Shown: one piece after another, positions 33,693 through 45,283 of the stretch | Position numbering within the stretch: the first letter of the stretch is position 1 | Layout of the letters: each line of letters opens with the position of its first letter | Assembly: GCA_002221725.1 (NCBI GenBank) | Contig: NJFT01000045.1 | Location: 157,640-221,639 of the forward strand | Length of the DNA stretch: 64,000 nucleotides | Source of the DNA: Scedosporium boydii | Lineage: Eukaryota; Ascomycota; Sordariomycetes; Microascales; Microascaceae | Direction: 5' to 3' | Made by a program: the position numbers and the translations under genes | Notes under the pieces: generated by a model | Databases searched by the model: none | What the model was told of the DNA's origin: nothing | The model's input: the letters and a program-made list of their open reading frames with translations, nothing else

Positions 33693-36533
33693 GTTTGGAA
33701 GAGAGGTTGTGGTTAGAAAGAAGAAAATAATTCAGTATTACGGCATCGAAACACCCCACTGGCGATGAGCCTGGGGCGGGAATTCCTGAAGCTGTGATGA
33801 AGTTTGCGACCGGCCTAATGCAGAGTACGGTTTTATGATTTTGCTCGTATGCGCCGGGACAAGACAAGGCAAAAGGCCTTCCGGCCCGAAAACTCAGGCG
33901 GTGCCCGGAAATCTACGAGCAGGGGAACGTTGGGCACCAGTTACAATAGGCTGGGTGACAGCCCCTCGCGATATAGATGATGGCACCAGAGCGGTTATGG
34001 TGGATGGGAGGGTAGAGGAAGGGACAGGCGCTGAGAGGGAACCTATTAATAGTTCCATGTACACTACAATTGCAATATTAAAATCGTGTGCTGAGAAGAA
34101 GTGAGACGTGTGAAAGCGTCTTTGATAGGCTTGTTCGACGTTGCCTGTACTCGCGCGACAGGAGTTTTCCTTTCTCCGATTGAAGGTGAGCGGAAGAGAT
34201 CAATGAGTGCACCGCTCTGCCGGGGATATTACATCTCCGCAGCGAGGAGCGGCTTAGCCCAGGCTCCTGGGCACACTTACATCACAGTTGAAGTCGTGTA
34301 AGTGAAACCGCAACCCACCAACATTTCCCGTCGCGTAGAGGCAAGCCTTACATTGCACCTCGGGCCAAACCATGTGGCCCTCTATCTCTCCTCACTGTCA
34401 TCAACGGGCTCGACTCAGAGCACATAATATGAGAATGAGTGACTCCTTCTTCATGGCGGTGACAGGCGGAGGCGTCTTAGTGTTTGTGTTGCAGTGTACC
34501 GCGCCATCAGAAACAGGCCGTAATATCCCAATACCCCAGCACAGTTCTCATCAATTTCCGGTGTCTGGTACCTTAATTAGAGGAGCCGACAACTCAACTC
34601 GGCGAAGTTGTTCGCGGCTAAATGCAAAGGGATCCGCCTGGCCCAGACCATCTTCCCACGATGCCGCAATGCCAATGCCAATCCAACCGTTTGGACAGTT
34701 CCTCCGACCTTCAAGTCGAGCCTCTCCTCCTCCCCCGCAGTCAAGACCCTGCCATTTTGATCTGAAAATCCACGTCCATGATTCCAGTTCCCTGTACTTT
34801 GTATACCTTGACCTCGAGAGCATTGGTCCCTGGAGAGAGATTCCCCACGAATCAGGACCACTCCCGGGCCCAGATTTGGCTGCTGTTCGGCCCACGCCAT
34901 CCTGGTTCTTCCGAGTACCCCGAAACCCGTCTTGTTCTCTCCTCTGCAATCTTACCCGGAGCCCAGGCTTCTGAATTTACCCCGCACGTAGCGCCTGTGT
35001 GCATTCCCTGTACCTATTTGGGGTCCCGTCCGTCAACGGCCGATAGAGTTAGCTTGTTCTAATTGTTCTCCTCGCTCGAGGTTAAAGATCGATGCCGCCC
35101 CGGTCAGGCGGTGCCGTGTAATCTAGGGCACTATAATGATAAACTAGACTTCATGTGCTATTTTCTAGGTGATGCAAATGTAGGTACGAGCTTTAAATGA
35201 GGATGGTTCAAGACTGGGAATTGGGAATGCTTGAGCAGTATCGACTCATGGAAGGCACAGAGGGCTTGTCGCTCCTGCCCTTTTCCCAAGATGACGAGAT
35301 ATCAACAACCTCAACTCTTGTCGACTTATCTTCTCTGGCCCTCCACCCACTTCCCCAACAGGCCTCCTGCCAACAGCCCATATTCAATTTTCCTTCATTA
35401 ATGCCTTCGTCGTGAAGTGCCATCGCCAAGCTCCTGGAAGGGAACACTGATGACCTCTACTTCATACGCAGGAAACATCCTTGTCCTTTGGCCCCCGGTC
35501 CAACCATTTTACCCGCTGCTCGCATGTCCGGGAAGGGAAAATAATCGCCCACTCGGAAAGGAAAAGGAAAACAGCCCTCTCTCCATCTCCGTGCCCCGAC
35601 TTAAAACCCTGCTGGAATAGGCAACGGGAGCCATACTATTATCCACACTCCCTCGGTCGTGGTACTTTCGGGAGAGATGAATGCATCGTCGCCCAGGGAC
35701 ACGGCTTTGGTTTTTGGCCGTGTCGAGCTCCGCGTTCTGCCCCAGAATCGGCCGCTCATCCCGAATTACTCTGGGAAATGTTTCCCACTCCCAATTGGAG
35801 CCGCTCCAAGAAAAAGAACATAAAGAAGAAAACGAAAACCGACTGGATCAAGCGTAACAATGCGTGGTCAGGTCTTGGCGGTTCATCAATACGACGCCAT
35901 CACGCCTGATCAAATATGTTTATCCTTTCCATGGGGATAGTGCCAATCTACAGTCGCAGTCGTCAGTTTGGAGGCAGGGAAACGGGAAGAATGATCCGGT
36001 ACGACAGCGTCGTAGTGGCCGACGACGGGGAACCATTGATCCATCCTGTCAAACCCATCTACCCGCGTCCATTCCCCGTGAATCTCTGGCCTTAGTTGCG
36101 CGCCGCTCGCGTTCCCGGTAGGCCATTTGCTTTGCTTCTTTGGTTGAAGGCCAGTCAATATATCCAGCTCTCCGGGTATAGTACGCCGTGATGCCACCAT
36201 GCATATAACAACAATTGTCGTAGCTGGAAATGGAACCATACCACGGAAGCTCTATGTTCACTATAAAAGGTATAAAAGGACCGGAAAGTCTCCCGGTTCT
36301 CTTGCCCATGGGGAGGTTTTTGTTTTCCTTTTTGCTTCTCCCATCCCTTCAACTGGCGCCTCCCCTCTTGTTGACGTGAAGCCATATCCACCGGAAGGAA
36401 GGATATCAAGGTTGCTTCTCCCATAGGCTCTGGTGAGGCTTATACGGAGAGCCCACTGACGATCTCCCCCAGTCCCCCATCCGTTAATTGTTACTTCAAC
36501 TGTAACCCTTTCTGTCCGTCTCCCACTTACACC
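33693..36533. other. 2.8-kb spacer; right end is GH115 promoter
   Basis: No convincing coding frame on either strand. The proximal 500 nt carry the core promoter of the GH115 gene (tandem TATA, listed separately). Confidence 0.5.
36262..36278 (+). promoter_or_regulatory. Tandem TATA boxes upstream of GH115 gene
   Basis: Two TATAAAAG octamers at 36262-36269 and 36271-36278, nine bases apart, about 270 bp before the ATG at 36534. Sharp TATA elements suit inducible, carbon-source-regulated secreted enzymes in fungi (inference). Confidence 0.55.
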
Positions 36534-39500
36534 ATGGCTCCCTTGAGCCTCAAAGCCCTCACGGTGGTAGCCTTCGCGGGCCTAGCTCCGCTAGTCTCCG
36601 CCATTGGCCAGAAGCAAATCGTATCCTTCGAGAGCTCCGACGACACTTTCCAGATCGCCGGCGGCGATATCGGGGCCGGCCAGATCCGCGTCTCCAAGGA
36701 CGAATACTGGGGCGTCGTCCGCGCCGCCGGCGATCTCGCTATCGACTTTGGTCGCGTTACGGGCACAAACTACACGCTTAGCAATGGAGAGGCGGATGCG
36801 TCGCCTGCCGAGTACAAGTTTAAGCCGGCTGATGTGTCGGATAACACGGTTGTAAGTCTAGTCATGGTTTTTCTTGGCAAGTGTTCTTTTTGCAGCCCGC
36901 AACAGCTTTCTCTATTGCATCTTTCTTTTCTTTGGGACAATCGGAAGAATCGGGCTGTCAACTTTCCATGCGCTCTCCTTGCTGCATTTATATTGAATTT
37001 GTCGTGCATGCTTCCGCCTGTTTGGGTGTGAGAGAGTGCGATGTCGACTGTTGGTGTTGGTCCAGGATGGTCTCCCACCACGCCATCTCCCTCACTTACA
37101 ACAGTCAAGCCCATCTACAAACACACGGGAGCGGATTCCCGCTTTCCCTTCCGAGAAAGGGAGGGTGAGAGTGCATATCCCGAGTTAATGGAGCGCCACC
37201 CACCCGCTGTCCTCCACCCGAATCCCTCCCCTTTCGGCTAAAGTCAAACTCAAGCTTGGCCTCTCCGTTCTTGAGAACAAACCAAGACATGCAAAAAAGG
37301 CAGAACGTAGCTAACATATCCCGCTTCCGCTTCAACAGTACAAGGTATTAGACGAGGAATCCTTCGCCGGCCCCGCCTACTCTGACCCCAATCCCGCCAA
37401 GACCGTCATTCTCGCGGGAACCATCGGCAAGTCTTCCCTCATCGACGGCCTCGTCAAGGACGGCAAGATCGATGTCTCCGAAATCAAGGGCGAATGGGAG
37501 GCTTTCGTCAGTATCGTCGTCGAGAACCCTATCGAGGGTGTCGAGAAGGCTCTCGTCATTGCCGGCGCCGATCCCCGTGGTACGATTTTCGGTATCTACG
37601 ATGTTAGCGAGCAGATTGGTGTGAGTCCTTGGTATTTCTGGACTGATGTCCCGACCAAGAAGCACAAGGACATCTACGTCCTCTCCAAGGGCAAGGTGCA
37701 GCAGTCACCTTCGGTCAAGTACCGGGGCTTCTTCTTGAACGATGAACAGCCGGGTCTCACAAACTGGGTTGCGTAAGTCACAACGGCTCATCTTCACAAA
37801 AGCGTTCTATTACTCACATTTCCAAATAACAGCTCCAACTTCCCTGATGCCTGGAACGGCGCGGCTGGTTACACACACGAATTCTGGAGCCTTGTCTGCG
37901 AGCTGCTTCTCCGTCTCCGCGCCAACTACTTCTGGCCGACTCTCTGGGGATCCATCTACTACACCGATGACCCCAAGAACCAACCGCTCGCCGATGCCTA
38001 CGAAGTTGTCCTCGGCTCGTCCCACACCGAGCCGCTCATGCGTGGTCAGAACGAGTTCCGGACTTACTACGAGGGCCCGTGGGCTTACAACCTCAACAAC
38101 GAGACGATCGATGATTACTTCCGCGTCGGTGCTCTTCGCGCCAAGCCCTATGCCAAGAATAGCTTGTTCACCATGGCGATGAGAGGAACTGGCGATACCG
38201 AGATCGAGGGTGGCCTTGGCCTCAGCGCCCTTCTGGAGATGCTCGAAGAGCTTGTCGCCAATCAGCGATCCATCATCGAAGACGCACTCGAGGTTAACAT
38301 CACTACCGTCCCGCAGACCTGGTGTCTCTACAAGGAAGTTCAGACCTACCAAGAAAAGGGCCTCCATGTCCCCGAGGACATTACCCTCCTCTGGTCCGAC
38401 GACAACTGGGGCAACGTTCGCCGTCTCCCCCTGGCCAACGAGACTGAACGCTCCGGCGGCGCAGGTGTCTACTACCACTTCGACTACGTCGGCGACCCGC
38501 GCGACTACAAGTGGATCAACACCATCCAGCTCCAAAAGACCGCCGAGCAGATGCACCTAGCTAAGTCCCGCGGCGCCGACCGCATCTGGATCGTAAACGT
38601 CGGCGATCTCAAGCCCCTCGAGATCCCCATCACCCATTTCCTCGACCTCGCGTATGACACCGACCGCTGGGACGTCGACAGCACGTCTGAGTGGCTTGAG
38701 GCCTGGGCAGAGCGTGAGTTCGGATCCGAGTTCGCCAAGGATATTGCCCACGTCGTGAACCGATATGGCCTCTACGCCGCTCGTCGCAAGTTTGAGCTCC
38801 TGGAGCCCCACGTATACAGTGTCATAAACTATTATGAGGCCGAGTCCGTCCTCGCTCAGTGGGCCGAGCTGCGTCGAGATGCCCAGTCTATCTATGACAA
38901 ACTCGACAAGGAACACCAACCTGCTTATTTCCAGGTCGTCCTTCACCCTATCCGTGGTGGCGAGATTGTCCATCAAATCAATGTTGCCGCCGCTCGCAAC
39001 AATTTGTACGCGGGTCAGAAGAGGAACTCCGCCAACGGCTTGCTTCAGTATAGCATTGATCTCTTGTATGCTGATGGCAACCTTACTCAGGAGTGGGATA
39101 AGCTCCTCGATGGCAAGTGGGCACACATGCTCGACCGTAAGTTTCCCACCTTTTACTACGAATATTCTTTCAAGACGTTGAAGCTTAACCTTGACTCAGA
39201 AACCCACATCAACTACGACGGTTACTGGCAACAGCCCATGCGAAACACACTCCCCGCCCTCTCCTTCGTCCAAAATACCGTCAACTCTCTCGCCGGCCAT
39301 GTCGGCGTCGGCGTCGAAGGCTCCAACGCCACAGTCCCCGGCGACGACAAATGGCACGGCAACACCGTCAGCGACCTCGTCCTCCCACCCCTGGAACCCC
39401 ACGGCCCCGCCTCCCGCTACTTCGACGTCTTCTGGCGAGGCACCGATACTTGCGAGTGGAGCGCCGCGCCCGAAGTGTCGTGGCTCAAGCTGTCCCAAGA

Positions 39501-40452
39501 TAGCGGCAAGGTCGGCTCCGACGGTGGGGAGGATGTCCGCGTGCTTGTTTCCGTCGACTGGGATAGCGTTCCCGAGGACTTTACTGAGAAGACGCTGTAC
39601 ATCAACGTTACCACCCCCTGCCGTCATTTCGACAGGTTCGCCTACCAGCAGCCCCGCGTCATGGTCCCCGTCATCAATAGATCCCCCCTTCCCAAGGAAT
39701 TCAAGGGTTTCGTCGAGTCCGACCGCGTCGTTTCCATCGAGGGCGAGCACTACCAGTCCATCGTCCCCGGCACTAAGGACGACAAAGCCCTCACGTACCA
39801 CACCTTCAAGAACTACGGCCGCACCTCCTCCGGCGTCGGCCTCGTGCCCCTCGGCATCGAGAAGCTCGAGGTCGGCGAGGGTCCCGCGCTCGAGTACAAC
39901 CTCTATCTCTACACCAACACCACCGCCAACGTCACGCTTCACCTCTCCCCCTCGCACAACTACCTCGGCGACTTCAACCCCTTGCAGTACGCCATCGCTC
40001 TCTTCCCCAAGGGCTCCGAGGACGTCGAACCTAAAATCGTCACCCCCGTCGGCAAGACCGAAGGTACGCAGATGCCCGCCTTCTGGGGCTATTCCGTCGC
40101 CGACGCCGTCTGGGGTCTCCGCTCCAACATCACCACCTCGTCCTTCGAGGTCGAAAAGGAAGGCGAGTACGTCCTGCGTATCTGGTCTCTTCTCCCTAGC
40201 ATCATCGTCCAGAAGATCGTCGTCGATCTCGGCGGCTTGCGGCCTTCGTACCTCGGTCCCCCGGAGTCGTTCCTCGTTGGGAGAGATGCTTTTGGGGAGA
40301 GGAACGGGACTAGTTTTAGGGATGCGCCGAATGTGGTTGGGGGTGTGAATAGTGCTCTTACTGCCGAGCAGGAGGAGAGTTCTGCGGCGAGGTTGGGTGG
40401 TGTTTCGTGGGTTGTTGCTGTTGTGGGTGTTCTTGCTTGGCTGACGCTCTAA
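36534..40452 (+). CDS. GH115 xylan alpha-1,2-glucuronidase, secreted
   Basis: Four exons, 36534-36851, 37339-37772, 37833-39136 and 39200-40452, give 1102 aa. The enzyme removes (4-O-methyl)glucuronic acid from xylan outside the cell. A signal peptide precedes IGQKQIVSF (hydrophobic stretch to about residue 22). Family features: EYWGVVRAAGDLAIDFGRVTGTNY, RGTIFGIYDVSEQIGVSPWYFW, KYRGFFLNDEQPGLTNWV, ANYFWPTLWGS, WSDDNWGNVRRLP, GVYYHFDYVGDPRDYKW and HMLDQTHINYDGYWQQP. The last motif appears only after removing a 63-nt intron (39137-39199). Intron 1 is long, 487 nt. The C-terminus ends in a hydrophobic segment (WVVAVVGVLAWLTL) after small residues, resembling a GPI-attachment signal, unusual for a soluble hydrolase. 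Many NxT/S sites. Family assignment is secure; substrate is inferred. Confidence 0.93.
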
Positions 40453-41061
40453 GTGGAAGGGAGGATGGGTTGATGAAAATGTTGAGTGTAGGATCTGTTT
40501 GCGGCGGATCAATGTGGTTGAGGGTTTTCTAGTCGTCTTTTATATCTTCCATGTTTATAATCTTATATGTCTAATATTAAAGTAACGGTACATACTCCCA
40601 AACTAACATAACGTCATGGCGAGTTAGAGTGATGCTCGTGAAAGTGACGGACACCACCTTCTTGGCCATCAAAACTTCACCTGGCTATTGATACAGAGAG
40701 AAAAGAGCTTGAGTGTCACCACAGGAGAGCGAGAAAGTCACTGCATGAGAACAGATTCACTTGGTATTACTGACTTTGTTAAAAAAAAAAAAAATCGATA
40801 TGAGCTATGGATCCGGAATACATTTCGTTCGGACTCCGCTGTCCTCATCCAAAAATAACTCGAATAGCTTCATATCAACAACTCCTCTGATGCATTGTTT
40901 CCATTGGTATAATTAAACAAAACACACTCCACACTCCTCGGAAAAGACGAAGCAAAAGAAGGGGTAATGTAGGCTAGTAAAAAACGGAAAGAAAGGAAAA
41001 AATGAAAAAAAAAATGAAAGATGAATGAGGTGGATGGATGCCAAAAAATCGAGTCCTACTT
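40453..41061. other. Convergent 3' flanks
   Basis: Non-coding DNA between the convergent GH115 and orphan genes, with an A14 run at 40781-40794. Nothing else seen. Confidence 0.6.
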
Positions 41062-44000
41062 CTACAACCACAAGAGCCATCTCACAGCCCTCACAGCCCC
41101 GGTCCCAATACCCAAGATACCCCTGAGCATCATGACCACAAACCACACATACCACATGAACCCCACAAGCACCCACTCGACCCCCAGCCACAGACCCCTC
41201 CTAACCCATCTGAACCGCCTACGTCTCCTACGGAGCATCTTCTCGATGACGTCCACCACGACCTTGACCTGCAACCTCTGCGTATGCGCGACCTGGCGGT
41301 TCGTCTCGTCGGCGTCGTCGCAGGCAGCACGCGCCATCGACGAGAGGTCCACGCCGAGTCTTATGCGGAGGGCTTCAAGGTCGGCGTGCAGGCCGGGACT
41401 CGTCTCGTGGGCGAATTTATCGGCCGAGACTTGCCATCTGTCCGTCGAGGTCTTGACCGAGTCGTTGAGGATGCCGCCGACGAAGGGCAGCGTGTCCGCG
41501 GGGGATATGGCCTGCGCGCATAAAGACTTCCTGTCTGCGCTGAGGTCCGCGATCTCGCGCCAGTTTATGCCGCACGACGAGTCGCTGGCATCCCCGTCCG
41601 AGTCTCCTTCTTCCTCTCGTCCAGGTTTACGCCGTGGCTGTTCTATAGGAAGATGCCGAGCGTGGTTCGCCCGACGGGCAATCTCCATGGCCATGACGCC
41701 GGAGCTCAGGAGCAGAGCGCGGAGCCTAGCGATCTCGCGTCGCGAAAGGGGCGCGTGCTGCTCTGGCGAGCGACTTCTCGTCGTCGTGGACCAGCGGTGA
41801 TCGGAATGCCGAGACATGGAAGAGTAGTGCCTCGAGCTGTTGAAAGAAGGCGGGACGGACAGCATCGCCGTCAGTCGCTTATCGTGAGTTCTTGCTGCCT
41901 TGTCCTTCGCGACGGACTCGAGGAACGACTCCGTGCACTCATCAAGTGAGAGTTTGCTCACAGCCTGGCTGCTGGCTTGCTGAGCCTTGGTGTCACTCAG
42001 CCCACCACGAGACTGGATACTTTGCCGACGCGAATCGTTGATATCACTGAGCGTGCCACGGCCGCTTCCCTGAGCAGCGGTTGGAGGTCGCCCAGTGTGA
42101 TGGAACTCCGGCATTTGGCTAAGGTAGGACTTGGATCTGTCCGCCGTGGAGTCATCCCTGCTACGACGAGGCCGCCGTCTTCCTCGACCCCGGCCTTCGC
42201 CATCCGAATCAGACGAGATGCTTCCTTCGGATAGAACCATGTCCGATTGGTCTGTTTCCTTCCGCCATATTATGTCTCCCAGTTTCGACACCGAGTTGCG
42301 GAGGACCGTGTCAATGCGCGCACTAGGCGCCTTGAGCAATCCTCGGATCCCGCCGCCAGTGTCATCCGTCTTTATCTTGATGCTAGACAAACGGCGATGA
42401 CCCTTGCCGAGATCCTGCGGTGGTCTTCCAATCTGAGGGCGATTGGAACTACTAGACAGCCTGCCCTCAACCGACGACCTGCTTGCCTCGGCTTGGCTCA
42501 TGAAGGGGTCTGGAGGCGTCCACCTAGAAAGGTCAGTATCGACGTCCATTTCGCGGATCTTGTCGTCGATATTGACGGTGTACCTATCCCTGCCCTGGTC
42601 CCTGAAGATCTGCTTTACTTTGGCAAAGGGATTACGCGTCGGTGAACCTCCGCGACTAGGCAAGGGGGATATCTGGAGGTGGGTATCCCTAGAAGGTCCG
42701 GGCTCAGGGGAGTTGGGAGCCGTTCGGACAGCTTCAAGTGACTCCCGAGCACTATCGATTGGAATATCTAATTTAGCGTGTTGTGGCCGGCGATGGCGGA
42801 GGGACGAAGACAATTCCTGGATTCGCATCCCGATATTCTCCTCCCAATCGCTGGCGTTGTTGAACGAATTTTGACGGCTGTGGAGGCGGCTAGGCGGCTT
42901 CGACGATACATTCTTCGCCTTCTCTGGCGTACGGTAAGAAACTGGAGGCGGGGATTTCAAAGGCTCTGGTCGCGTGGCAGGCCTCACATCACCCTCTCTT
43001 TCTTCCTTTGCGATCATTTCCATCATCTGCTTCGCTAGTATATCCTTCGATGATGTCGTGATAGTTCCACTCCTAAACCGGCTGCTGTCTTTGAAATCAT
43101 GATCGCTGTCGGACAGATCCGACAGCGACCCCCGTTGAGGCCGAAGGAAGTCGTGATTGAGATGCAGCGAGCTGTTATGGCGGTGATGGTGCTGGCCCCT
43201 GGGATGAAGGCGAGATCTTTCGCGCGGGCTGCCAGAAAAGGGTTCCGCCATCTCCGCCTTCAGAGCCATTGCTTCAGGCTGTTTGTCCAGTCCTGAATCT
43301 TCCACCCGTTCTCCCGTTGCGGGCCGAGATACACCGGCACTTGAGGGCTCGCCGCTATGCGGAAGGCTGTTCCGAAGAGCCACTTCCACCTCCGAGCCTC
43401 GAGGGTATAACCGACTCCAATGCCTGTCTTCAATTAGGAGTTTATTGCTGCCTTGTTCGAGCCAGTAAGCATCTGCAATCATGTCTGCAGGTTCAACGAA
43501 CCAATCCACCCGCGGCCGGTTGGGCTTCGCGGAGGTGCTCGAAGTTGCTAACGCTGCCGACGTATCGGCCGCCTGCAGCTCCGCTCCCAGGTACAGTGGA
43601 AGAGGTGGCGTGACCTCAGCTGCCGAAGGCGGTTCGCCACTCGTCGATATGTGTTCAATATCGTCAATCCAAGCTGTGACTTGTGCCACGTCGTTGAATC
43701 CCTGTGCATCTCCATCGATTACCTGCCGCTCTCGTGCTCTCACCTTGCGGTTCCGAATATATTGGAGGGGATTATACTGGCGACCGAGGGCATTGTATGT
43801 TGTCGAGGTCCGGGGGGAGGATCGCATCGATGCCGGCGTCAGAGGTGGATGGGTCCCGCCCGTGGCTCTAAGAGGGGGCATGTTGTCGATTAACCGACGA
43901 TACTGGGCCATGAGTTCAATATAATCTTTTGCTTTCTGCACCCGAGCAAGAGTTGACCGCGAAACATGGTAGCGAAACCCTCCATCAGGAGCTGTAACAT

Positions 44001-44808
44001 CGAAGGATTCGAGAGCGTGTCGCAACCCTGGCGCGTTCCGTGACGTTGCGCGTTCCGGTCGGGGGGACCCGTTCCTAGATATCTTTCTTTGCTGGAGCAG
44101 GTGCTGTCGTAAACTGCTCACTGTCGTAGTATCGGGAATCGGGCTAAGGCGAGGCGGGACTTGTTGAGACGGTGGCCGCTGCGTAGCCAGCCTTCTCGAC
44201 TGGCTGACTCGCAGCGCCATGTCCACAATCTGCGCCGACTCGACATCCAGGCCAGACCGCTCAGGTTTCGGCTGCTCGGCAGAAGTCGGTCGATCCTTCG
44301 AGGTCTCTCTTGTCTTCTTGACCTTTAGCTCGGCTTTTGGTGGAGGAGATGGATGAATCTGGGTTGTATCCTGCTCGGCAATTGTTGCAGGGCCATCGCG
44401 GCTGATCGCGGAGTTACTCTTCTCGTGCGCCTTGGAACTCTTCGGTCGTATGCTCTGTAAAAGCCTCCTGGAATGCTTTTTTTTCTGCGGTGGGCTCTCC
44501 TCGGTTCGGTCTGGTTGTTCGACGACGGTATCCTGCAACAAAAATCCCCCGCTCCTTCGTGGTTTCTGCGCTCGCTGGCTGGTTCGCGATAGCCTGGATG
44601 TCGTTGTGGTGACGGGGACTCCTTCACCCGTCGAGCTCCCCCCAGCCTTTGAAGACGAGGGCGATCCCGCCGCCGCCATCTCATTTGTCTCGTTCATCGT
44701 ATCTCCCGCAGTATTCGGCTCGTTGGTCCAAAGCTTCCCGACTATCGACACACGGCCCTGCCGCTCCGCTTGCATGCTCGCTGATAACCTATCATTATTA
44801 CCCGCCAT
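41062..44808 (-). CDS. Large conserved-looking protein, C-terminal membrane anchor
   Basis: Intronless, 1248 aa; I do not recognise a named family. The N-terminal 280 residues are Ser/Thr/Pro/Lys-rich and disordered. An ordered block follows at about 280-480 (YHVSRSTLARVQKAKDYIELMAQYRRL, then YNPLQYIRNRKVRARER, then WFVEPADMIADAYW), which looks globular and is probably the conserved core. A long disordered middle is rich in RS/SP sites. From about residue 1020 helices resume (LSRREIARLRALLLSSGVMAMEIARRA; VDVIEKMLRRRRRRFRWVRR), ending in hydrophobic segments GVEWVLVGFMWYVWFVVMML and GIGTGAVRAVRWLLWL. The basic stretch before the hydrophobic tail suggests a cytosolic protein anchored by its C-terminus in an internal membrane. 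Likely modified by kinases, judging from Ser/Pro density. Confidence 0.8.
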   Translation of the reverse strand: MAGNNDRLSASMQAERQGRVSIVGKLWTNEPNTAGDTMNETNEMAAAGSPSSSKAGGSSTGEGVPVTTTTSRLSRTSQRAQKPRRSGGFLLQDTVVEQPDRTEESPPQKKKHSRRLLQSIRPKSSKAHEKSNSAISRDGPATIAEQDTTQIHPSPPPKAELKVKKTRETSKDRPTSAEQPKPERSGLDVESAQIVDMALRVSQSRRLATQRPPSQQVPPRLSPIPDTTTVSSLRQHLLQQRKISRNGSPRPERATSRNAPGLRHALESFDVTAPDGGFRYHVSRSTLARVQKAKDYIELMAQYRRLIDNMPPLRATGGTHPPLTPASMRSSPRTSTTYNALGRQYNPLQYIRNRKVRARERQVIDGDAQGFNDVAQVTAWIDDIEHISTSGEPPSAAEVTPPLPLYLGAELQAADTSAALATSSTSAKPNRPRVDWFVEPADMIADAYWLEQGSNKLLIEDRHWSRLYPRGSEVEVALRNSLPHSGEPSSAGVSRPATGERVEDSGLDKQPEAMALKAEMAEPFSGSPRERSRLHPRGQHHHRHNSSLHLNHDFLRPQRGSLSDLSDSDHDFKDSSRFRSGTITTSSKDILAKQMMEMIAKEEREGDVRPATRPEPLKSPPPVSYRTPEKAKNVSSKPPSRLHSRQNSFNNASDWEENIGMRIQELSSSLRHRRPQHAKLDIPIDSARESLEAVRTAPNSPEPGPSRDTHLQISPLPSRGGSPTRNPFAKVKQIFRDQGRDRYTVNIDDKIREMDVDTDLSRWTPPDPFMSQAEASRSSVEGRLSSSSNRPQIGRPPQDLGKGHRRLSSIKIKTDDTGGGIRGLLKAPSARIDTVLRNSVSKLGDIIWRKETDQSDMVLSEGSISSDSDGEGRGRGRRRPRRSRDDSTADRSKSYLSQMPEFHHTGRPPTAAQGSGRGTLSDINDSRRQSIQSRGGLSDTKAQQASSQAVSKLSLDECTESFLESVAKDKAARTHDKRLTAMLSVPPSFNSSRHYSSMSRHSDHRWSTTTRSRSPEQHAPLSRREIARLRALLLSSGVMAMEIARRANHARHLPIEQPRRKPGREEEGDSDGDASDSSCGINWREIADLSADRKSLCAQAISPADTLPFVGGILNDSVKTSTDRWQVSADKFAHETSPGLHADLEALRIRLGVDLSSMARAACDDADETNRQVAHTQRLQVKVVVDVIEKMLRRRRRRFRWVRRGLWLGVEWVLVGFMWYVWFVVMMLRGILGIGTGAVRAVRWLLWL

Positions 44809-45283
44809 TGCAACGGAAAATGCAAAGTTATTTTCACATGCATGGCATCGCAGGGCCTTCTTTGCATTCCGCTGGTGTGGCGTGCTATCGAAACCCGACT
44901 AGGCCACACCCCTATTCTATTGTGAAGATATGGGCGGGGCCTAAAACATGGCAACGGAGGAGATTCTCCTTTCGAAAGTTGAAATCGCAGTCAGTAGCCG
45001 TCGGTGTATTCGAGTATGAGTTCTTTTGGGAAGTTTGAAGTGGTATGGCGGTCCTGGATCTTGAGAATTGGATGCCATATGCAGGTTGATGTCGTCGTCA
45101 CATGCAGGAATCAAGATTCGTTGGTGGAACTTAACCGATTACTAAACAACACCGATAATCGAATAATCAAACTCTCGATAACTTCACGCGGGATGAGCCC
45201 GACAGACAATTGGGCTTTGAGTGAGGACTCATTTAATGATACAAAAGTCTATCTGCGTCTAGATTCTATAAATGTACATTATT
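44809..45283. other. Spacer between tandem leftward genes
   Basis: 475 nt between the start of the large orphan and the stop of the isoleucyl-tRNA synthetase, both on the minus strand. It should hold the promoter of the former and the 3' end of the latter. No specific element recognised. Confidence 0.5.

Noticed and set aside
34372..34974. Plus-strand frame of 200 codons
   Set aside because: Low-complexity Ser/Pro/Arg composition and an equally open antisense frame; no evidence of coding.
39191..40512. Long overlapping frames on both strands (385 and 438 codons)
   Set aside because: Shadows of the GH115 exon 4; Ser/Pro- or Gly/Asp-rich compositions produced by its third-base C bias.
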